Below are positions 57,250 through 64,000 of a stretch of 64,000 nucleotides of DNA, in pieces. A program made the translations under genes and the position numbers. The first letter of the stretch is position 1; each line of letters begins with the position of its first letter. A model generated the notes under the pieces. That model ran no database searches, was not told where the DNA came from, and worked only from the letters and a program-made list of their open reading frames with translations. Source of the DNA: Epinephelus fuscoguttatus (lineage: Eukaryota; Chordata; Actinopteri; Perciformes; Serranidae); assembly GCF_011397635.1 (NCBI RefSeq), contig NC_064761.1, forward strand, positions 43,364,143 through 43,428,142, read 5' to 3'.

Positions 57250-60200
57250 CTACTGTGACCTTGCTGCGGATTCTTTTTGTTTTTCCTTCAGTTTCTTTCT
57301 TACTTCAGTTTCAAGTTGCAGCAGCTTCTCGTACAAAGCGTCTGATGTATCCAAGTCAATATCCATCTGCAAAGCAGAACAGAAGACACAAAGTTATTAC
57401 TATGTAAAGGTCCAGCGTGCAGGGTTTAGGAGGATATATTGGCAGAAATGGAATATAATATAACAAGTATGTTTTCTTTGGTCGATAATCACCTGAAATT
57501 AAAAATCATTGTGTTTGTGTTACCTTAGAATGAGCTGTTTATATCTATATAGACAGTGAGTCCTCATCCAAGGAGATTGCCATGTTGCACTCACTCACGT
57601 TTCTACAGTAGCCCAGAACGGACAAACTAAACACTGGCTCTAGAGGGGCCTTTCGTATTTTCGCATTAGCAGTTAGCAGCTCCTCTGAAATGAGAGCACT
57701 GGAGTGTTTTTACTGGTTTAAATGACCATGTCTGTTTGTTTTAGAGAGGAAGAGACCTCTGCGGATAATTCAGCTCCTGTTAAAAACCTCCCGAACGTCT
57801 GGATGTAAAATTATCAGAGAAAAACGTGAGTACAAATTAGCAGGCTTGGGCTTGCAGATCATCTCCAATATGCCAAAGAGCGCAGCAGAAACACTGATTT
57901 GTAATTTGAAACCAGTTACTCAGTGTTTCAACCGGTTTAAATCACCGGGTCAGTTTGTTTTAGAAAGGAAGAGACCTCTGCGGATAATTCAGCTCCCGGT
58001 ACAAACCTCCTGAACAATGAACACTGATGGAATTCTAACCGGGAGAAGTTTCAGCTGTTTGCAATCTGCAGTCCTCACCACTAGATGCCACTAAATCCTC
58101 CTAAATCTCACACACTGTTCTAAACTAAATCTGAATGGACAGTATTTCTTCCTGTACCTTGCGTGGCTGTGTGTAGTTGTTGCCCAGCCCAGATGTTAAG
58201 CTGTGGTACTTGGCTTGAGGGTCCAGTGATTCAGGCTTTTGCTTAAACAGCCAGAACTGCAAGAGAGAGCAGCAGTGATGAATTAATTTGTACTCAACGT
58301 GTGTAAAAATGTTCAAATGTGTTTTACCCACCAGGGCTTCAGCTCCATTATAAGGGGTCAGGGTGAACGTGTTGGTGAAGATTCTTATCTGAGATCAGGG
58401 AAGAACAATTAGTTGAGATATGAGCAAATCATTTCAGGTGTGTGCGTGTTAACAGTTTGTACTCACAAGCCAGAAGACAGGCATGAGCAGCGTCCAGAGG
58501 AAGGCTGGGAAGGAGGGCAGGATACTGTAGGTCAGATTGGTCATCACAAAACCAGGACAAATGACGGATGAGTACAGACCCTAGAGAGCGTGACAAAATC
58601 AGGATCACAGTTACCAACATCATGGGAGATTAAAAAATAAATCAATAAAATAAGTTTGCCTGCAGGCACAGGTGATAAACAGCATGTGTGGTGTGTGTGA
58701 GCGCCGACCTGTTTGTTGTAGTGTGTGTTGAGCGCCAGGCTGAGCAGGTCAGAGGCGTATTTGGAGGAGCTATAAGGTTGGGTGCCTCTCTGGTGCTGTA
58801 TGTCTTCAAGGTTAAAAGCTGAGTGATGAGCGTTACTGGAGGAGGTCCAGATCAGCTGGGACGTCACGCCTGCTCTGCACAGAACTGGTTCCAGCTCCCT
58901 GATCTGGGCCACAACAGGAGGACAACACAGCATTACAGCACTCATTCACAGAAACATCCTAACTCGTCAGTCAGGGGAAACATCAGCAGTTTTCAACCTG
59001 GACCCAACTGTCCCACGTTTTTGTGTCAACAGAGATCCCACGATAGGGCTGCATCGAAGTCCCTTCATGAGACCGCCTATGCTTTATTACACAGAACCAA
59101 TCAATGGCGGCATCATGCCACCCCAGTGTGTGATTTTAGACAGCATGCCGGCATCCCGGAGGCAAAAGAGGCGTGACAGGCATGATAGGTGTGACATGTA
59201 ACACGTGATCTTCACACAGACCTCACTGTTGTTCACCCTGATTTTGCGTCGCGGAGACTATCGTAATCTTTTGAGTGTTCATACCTGGCAACGTGTTTTT
59301 GTCAGCGGGAGTCTCGCCAACTGTGTTACGACCTGTGTGTGCACACCACAAGATTTCTCCACAGACCCCTCGCCGACAGAGCCCCAGATAACGCGGTGAC
59401 GTCACCAAACTACAACTGCGACTTTACAAAACAACAAGCCCAAAGTCGTGGCTAATAAGCAGACCTGGCAACCCTGCAGCTTGTCCTCCTCACATTTCTT
59501 CCGTCCTCCTGCGTGCTGACGTGGGACGTATCCCGCCTCTCATTGGCTGATGCTCTTTGTCAGTCGTGTCTCCAGTTTTCTAGCATGCCAGATATCCAGT
59601 CCCAGTCGCAGATGAGGGGGCGACTTGCTCGTAGGTTTGTTCACACGAGGACTCGTCGTGGCAGACTATCTGCCGATTCATCTCCAACCCAAGGTGGCTC
59701 TCAAGATCCTCTGCGACGTCAAAATCGCGGTGAAAATCGTGTAATGTGAACTAGGTTTTAGAGGACATATTCGGCAGCTGTTCTTCTTCGAGTTAGCTGC
59801 TAACTGCTGCTATCTACTTTTAAAATCTCCCAGCTTTGGATCACACACATAACACATCATCAAAGCAACACACTCGTCCTGTCCATAGCCCTATTCTATT
59901 GGCTGTCCCATTTAAAAACATATGACTCTTATTCCCTCCGCTGTCGGCTTAAAGGCAAGAAAACGCAGTCCCCACATCGTACTGTTTATAAAGAACGGTG
60001 AGGAGGAATAACAGCACGACATTCCCCCCTTGAACAGGCAGTGTAACAGGGACTTAAGTGACTAATTAAGACAAAAACATTTCAGGCTGTACATGTAGCC
60101 ACTCAAAGCATGTTTGCATTGTCAATGTATATCCACTAAAAGTACTTGTTTTTGCCACTGACAGGCTCAGATAGACGGAAAGGATCCCTACAGTGGAATG

Positions 60201-62346
60201 GTTTTCCTTACCTTTCACTGATCCGCTCTGTTTGTTATGTGTGACCAAGTCTCGCTCAAAGAGAAGTCTCATTCTTTTGGTCACCACCCAGAGCTCATGA
60301 CCATAGGTGAGGGTTGGGATGTAGATGGACCAGTAAATCAAAAGCTTTGTTTCTGGCTCAGTTTCCTCTTCACAAGGACTGTCTGGCGCAGCGCCTGCAT
60401 CACTGCAAATGCTGCGCCAAACTGCTGATCCATCTCACGCTCCATTCTACCCTCACTTGTGAACAAGGCCCCCAGATACTTGAACTCCTCTGCTTGAGGC
60501 AGTTCTCACAACCCTAAGGGGGCAATCCACCATTTTCCGGCAGAGAACCATGGCCTCAGACTTGGAGGTGCTGACTCTGACAGACAGACCAGCGAAAGGT
60601 AAAGAAAAACATTTCATTTCTTTGAAGGTTCATCTCTATAATGTTGTCAGACACTAACAATAACAATCTGAGCCTGGCAGAGACAAAAACACTTTAAAAG
60701 GATGTAAACTGACTTCTCCAAATGCCCCGATATGTACAGTGAGCATTTTAATATGATAGGAAGAAGGTAATCATCTTTAAACTTTACATTTTTTTGCCCC
60801 ACTGGTGGTGAGAGTCTCTCCATTTTTCATCCATCCAACACTTTTGAAGCTGCATGGCTGATGATGCTCACAAACAAATCATACATTTCTTTCAATTTTA
60901 CCCAACTATTTTATGATTTAATGCCTAGCTCTTGCATTTCCTGTCCATTTTCACTGGTCCAGATGCCATGTCTGAAAAACAGATGAGATTATCTATGGAT
61001 AAGATCACACAGTAGACACTGTCATCTCTTCCCACATAGATACCACTGAAATTCCTGTGAAACTTTAGTAAATGTTTTAAAAAGACCACACAAACCCATG
61101 TGTCACTTCAGCACAGACGGATTTCTATTCAAAGTCTAAACAGGAACTTTGAGACGGTTTCTCTGTGACAGCAATTTAATACACATCAGAATTCATCTGC
61201 AAACACACAGTAAGCAGAATCCTGTCTGCAGTGACCTTATGAACAGTACGCACTGTTAATTTTTAATGAGCATCGTTGCTAAGTGACAGACGGATCCTGT
61301 ATCACCTATATTTATTCCAGCAAGGGTAAACAGCTGACAAGAATTCCTCTCCTCGCAGAAAACTGAAGGAAACTTTTGTTTTGTCTTTTGTCGTGTAGAT
61401 CAAACCATGAAATGAGGTAACTCAGCAGCCAAAATAGCAGTCACTCACCAACAGGAAGTGACCAAAGAGGTTGGTCGCAAAAACTTCTTGCATGCCGTCA
61501 GGGGTGACACAGTCCTCCTGCGTCAGAATTCCCTCACCAGTGGCGAACATGGCGATGATGCGGCTGCAATAAAGATGTCATAGAAACTTCAACTCTAGAA
61601 AGGCAGCACAGGAAATAAATGTTTGAAAGAAGAAGTTTTTAAAACGATACTGTACATAGAAAGGTCAAAGTATAAAAAGCAATCGATGCAGTCAGGTGTT
61701 ACTGATGCACACATCACAGGAGATCATTGGCAGTACTAGACTCTGAGGGCCCCAGGCGAAGAAGCCCATTGAGGTCAAATGGTAGCTAGAAAGGACTTTG
61801 GGTTTTTTGGGGGAAGCAGCAGTGTTTGGTGCATTTACAGGAGGTTTTAGGGGGTCACAGTTGTCATTGCCTGGTTTGCCTCGCTGCTAAAGATGCTGCA
61901 TGTAAAATCAACAAAGTACCTGGAGAAGAGGCCTCTGAAAAAGGCTTTTACATCAAACTGTGGGTTTGGCATGATGCCTGCGTTCAGGTAGAGGTAGTCC
62001 AGCCGGTTATACCTGCAGCAGATAGTCAAAGTCACACATACTCACCTCGATAACACACAGAAAGCACAGTGTCGACAACATAACCTGATCAGTGCTGATA
62101 ACTACATGAATATGTGCTGCTGTGAGTCCGTCCTCCCACCTGAGTTTGACCTCCTGAGCAGCAGAGAGGACAGAGGAGATGCTGCTGGTGTCCATCTGCA
62201 GCAGTGCCACCTGGGCTGTGGGGTGAGAGGTGAGGAGGGCGGAGCGAGCTGCCTGAGCACGCCGCATGTTCCTGCAGGCCAGACACAGCTGGAGACCCTC
62301 TGTGTCCTCAGAGAGGAGACGCTCACACAGCGCCAGGCCAATGCCA
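57250..62346 (-). CDS. hsd17b7: 3-keto-steroid reductase / 17-beta-HSD type 7 (5' exon outside window)
   Basis: NADPH-dependent short-chain dehydrogenase of the endoplasmic reticulum that reduces the 3-keto group in cholesterol synthesis and can act on estrone. Exons in coding order: 62140-62346, 61920-62012, 61449-61563, 58709-58903, 58467-58580, 58332-58388, 58158-58256, 57250-57366; phases agree. Visible blocks: [11 protein letters not shown] (end of the TGxxxGIG cofactor loop), [23 protein letters not shown] (NAG motif), [18 protein letters not shown] with [12 protein letters not shown] (catalytic Ser and YxxxK), then [11 protein letters not shown] and [10 protein letters not shown]. About 332 residues are present, compared with 341 in human in total. 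Exon 1, with the start and TGAN, should lie right of 62,346, probably outside the window. The last exon ends [16 protein letters not shown]. Confidence 0.93.
57414..58124 (-). mobile_element. TTAA-type MITE (GGTCCAGTGTGTAG family) in last hsd17b7 intron
   Basis: The left end TAAAGGTCCAGCGTGCAGGG and the right end CACTAAATCC…CTCACACACTGTTCTAAAC are inverted matches. The interior shows CAGTAGCCCAGAACGGACAA and GAGGGGCCTTTC, reverse complements of the family body. A duplicated internal part (GAAGAGACCTCTGCGGATAA near 57,750 and 57,970) is also present. It almost fills the last hsd17b7 intron. Confidence 0.75.
58904..61448 (-). other. hsd17b7: Large hsd17b7 intron
   Basis: Apart from the Rex3 fragment I recognise nothing firm. 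59,050-59,760 is GC-richer and may be an old repeat. No exon is needed here, because the flanking exons join in phase 0. Confidence 0.6.
60236..60600 (-). mobile_element. Rex3/RTE retroposon internal fragment
   Basis: The - strand encodes [20 protein letters not shown] and [10 protein letters not shown], part of the Rex3/RTE reverse transcriptase C-terminal region. The preceding sequence gives AEEFKYLG-like and [10 protein letters not shown]-like remnants with stops. It lies in a large hsd17b7 intron, in opposite orientation to the copy at 29.4 kb. Confidence 0.8.
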
Positions 62347-62544
62347 CTGCAGGGACACACAGTGTTAACGTGGTGGGGAGTGACCCGGAACATGTGCTCA
62401 AGGTACTAAACGTGAGCTTTTCCATTTACTTCAACTTTAATTCAGAGGTAAATACTGTACTTTTTACTGCACTACAGTTATTTGATTACTTTGCATATTT
62501 AGATTCTAAATATAAAGTACAACAAGTTAAGAGACTATGGTAAA

Positions 62545-63322
62545 TTATTATAGGTTGCCTCAGCACCTGCCTTCAGGACATCAGGAGTTGGATGAGCAGG
62601 AACTTCTTGAAGCTCAGCAGCAGCAGAACTGAAGCCCTGCTCACTGGCTCCAGAAACACCCTGTCCAAAATCCAAAGCACCTTCGTCCCTCACATCATTA
62701 CTGATAACTTCCCCGTCCCCTTCTCCAGCCAGGTCAAGAGCCTCGTGTCATTCTGGACGACCCTCTTTCATTCGAACCCCACATGAAAAACATTACCCAG
62801 ACAGCTTCCTTCCACCTCCGCAACATTTCCAGACTCCGCCCATCACTGTCCCAGTCCAGCACTGAAGTCTTGGTCCACAGATTTGTCACATCTCATATTG
62901 ACTATTGCAACGCAGTTCTCTCTGGAAACTCATTAACAGGCTTCAAATCATTCAAAACTCTGCTGCTGGATCATCACCTGCGCCATATCATCTGACCCCA
63001 TCACCGCCATTCTCATCCAACTACACCGGCTCCCTGTTCAGAACCAGAATGACCACAAAAACCTTCTGCTCACCTTCGAAGCCCTCCACAGCCGAGCCCC
63101 CACCTATCTCTCTGACCTCCTCCAGGAGTACACCTCCTCCCACTGCCTGTACTCTTCCTCTGCTGATCTCCTGACCATCCCCACCTCACGCCTCAGCACC
63201 ATGGCTGCCAGGGCTTTCAGCTGCACTGCCCCCAGGCTCTGGAGCTCCCTACGTCTGCACATCCGACAGTCTGACGGCATAACATCCTTCAAATCCTGTC
63301 TCAAAACCCACCTGTTCAAACT

Positions 63323-63375
<53 letters not shown>

Positions 63376-63475
63376 CCAATTTGCATCTCTTGTTCTGTGT
63401 GTTATTTTATGCTCTGTGAGGTCACCTTGGGTGTTTTGAGAGGTGCTGTTTCAGTAAAATGTATTATTATTATTA
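62545..63475 (+). mobile_element. L2-like LINE 3' end
   Basis: The + strand carries frameshifted reverse transcriptase C-terminal blocks: DIRSWMSRNFLKLSS, then in other frames HRLPVQNQNDHKNLLLTFEA, RAPTYLSDLLQEYTSS and AARAFSCTAPRLWSSLRLHI, then SFKSCLKTHLFKLD. A GT microsatellite and an ATTATTATTATTA tail follow. It lies upstream of hsd17b7 exon 2, probably in its first intron, antisense to the gene. Confidence 0.88.
63327..63374. repeat. (GT)n microsatellite in LINE 3' UTR
   Basis: A perfect run of 24 GT/TG units directly after the LINE coding remnant. Confidence 0.97.
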
Positions 63476-63616
63476 GGTTGAGCTACCCACCAGCACTTTC
63501 ACCCGTTGCAACATTAAAGTGCACCAATAATTAAAATCCAATTACACACAGTAATAGGCCTATATTTTATTTCTTAAATGGCTCATTCTGCATATTGGGT
63601 ACTTCAGGTACTTTAA

Positions 63617-64000
63617 AGGGATAGTGCACCCAAAAATGAAAATTCAGCCATTATCTACTCACCCATATGCCGAGGGAGGCTCAGGTGAAGTTTTAGAGTC
63701 CTCACATCACTTGCAGAGATCCAAGGGGAGAGGAGGTAGCAACACAACTCCACCTAATGGAGGCTGACGGCGCCCCAGATTCAAACGTCCAAAAACACAT
63801 CATTGAAACCACAAAATATCTCCATACTGCTCGTCCGTAGTGATCCAAGTGTCCTGAAGCCCCGACATAAAAAGTTGTTTGGAAAAACGTCGTTTGAACT
63901 CTGTTTTTAGCCTCATTGTAGCCTGTAGCTCTGACTGCCTCTCTGTGCTCCACGCTCACGTGTGTGCGCTTGCGCGAGACCAGCGAAAGCACGTGAACAC
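63617..64000. mobile_element. Palindromic TTAA-flanked MITE, copy 3 (cut by window edge)
   Basis: Starts AGGGATAGTGCACCC after TTAA (63,613-63,616) and is nearly identical to the left arm of copies 1 and 2 up to CCTGTAGCTCTGACTGCC. Only the left arm and part of the centre are in the window. Confidence 0.88.

Noticed and set aside
62106-62543. 145-residue + strand ORF
   Set aside because: It is the antisense shadow of hsd17b7 exon 2, whose - strand reading carries the enzyme motifs.

Overview
The window looks like nuclear DNA of a ray-finned fish, probably a percomorph-type teleost. The evidence is compact multi-exon genes with GT-AG introns and a repeat mix that I recognise as typical of teleosts: a Rex3/RTE retroposon, L2-like LINE 3' ends, a Penelope-like element, a Tc1 relic, Harbinger and hAT elements, TTAA-flanked foldback elements, a tRNA-derived SINE, and GT and minisatellite arrays. 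No gene finder or database search was run. Gene names come from reading translated exons and joining them by splice phase.

Layout: (1) 1-13,006, + strand: the 3' half of il23r (interleukin-23 receptor), with a stalk exon, TM exon, box-1 exon and a long cytoplasmic exon. Its introns are packed with nested transposons. (2) 13,007-20,500: intergenic, repeat-rich. (3) About 20,550-39,720, + strand: il12rb2 (interleukin-12 receptor beta 2), which appears complete, with 15 coding exons, 811 residues and a non-coding first exon. (4) 39,720-42,140: intergenic, with a Helitron-like repeat. (5) About 42,140-51,560, - strand: serbp1 (RNA-binding / ribosome-associated protein), with 9 coding exons and 399 residues including a 45-nt microexon. 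(6) 51,600-56,400: intergenic, dominated by a ~1.9-kb minisatellite that gives long spurious ORFs on both strands. (7) 56,477-56,899, + strand: a small unidentified single-pass membrane protein gene. (8) 57,250-62,346, - strand: hsd17b7 (3-keto-steroid reductase), 8 coding exons; exon 1 lies beyond the right edge. (9) 62,540-64,000: an L2 LINE 3' end and a truncated foldback element.

The order il23r - il12rb2 - serbp1 matches the human 1p31 neighbourhood, so this is a conserved cytokine-receptor locus. The two receptors are class I, gp130-like JAK/STAT receptors. The il23r tail keeps YKPQ and YFPQ motifs (STAT3-type), and the il12rb2 tail keeps a tyrosine followed by a Ser/Asn-Ile-Asp context like the human STAT4 site. 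serbp1 and hsd17b7 are housekeeping neighbours. I do not see a new enzymatic or defence system. The least explained items are the small membrane protein gene, its possible antisense 3' overlap with hsd17b7, the start-stop uORF of il12rb2, two in-frame tandem splice acceptors, and the foldback and satellite repeats.
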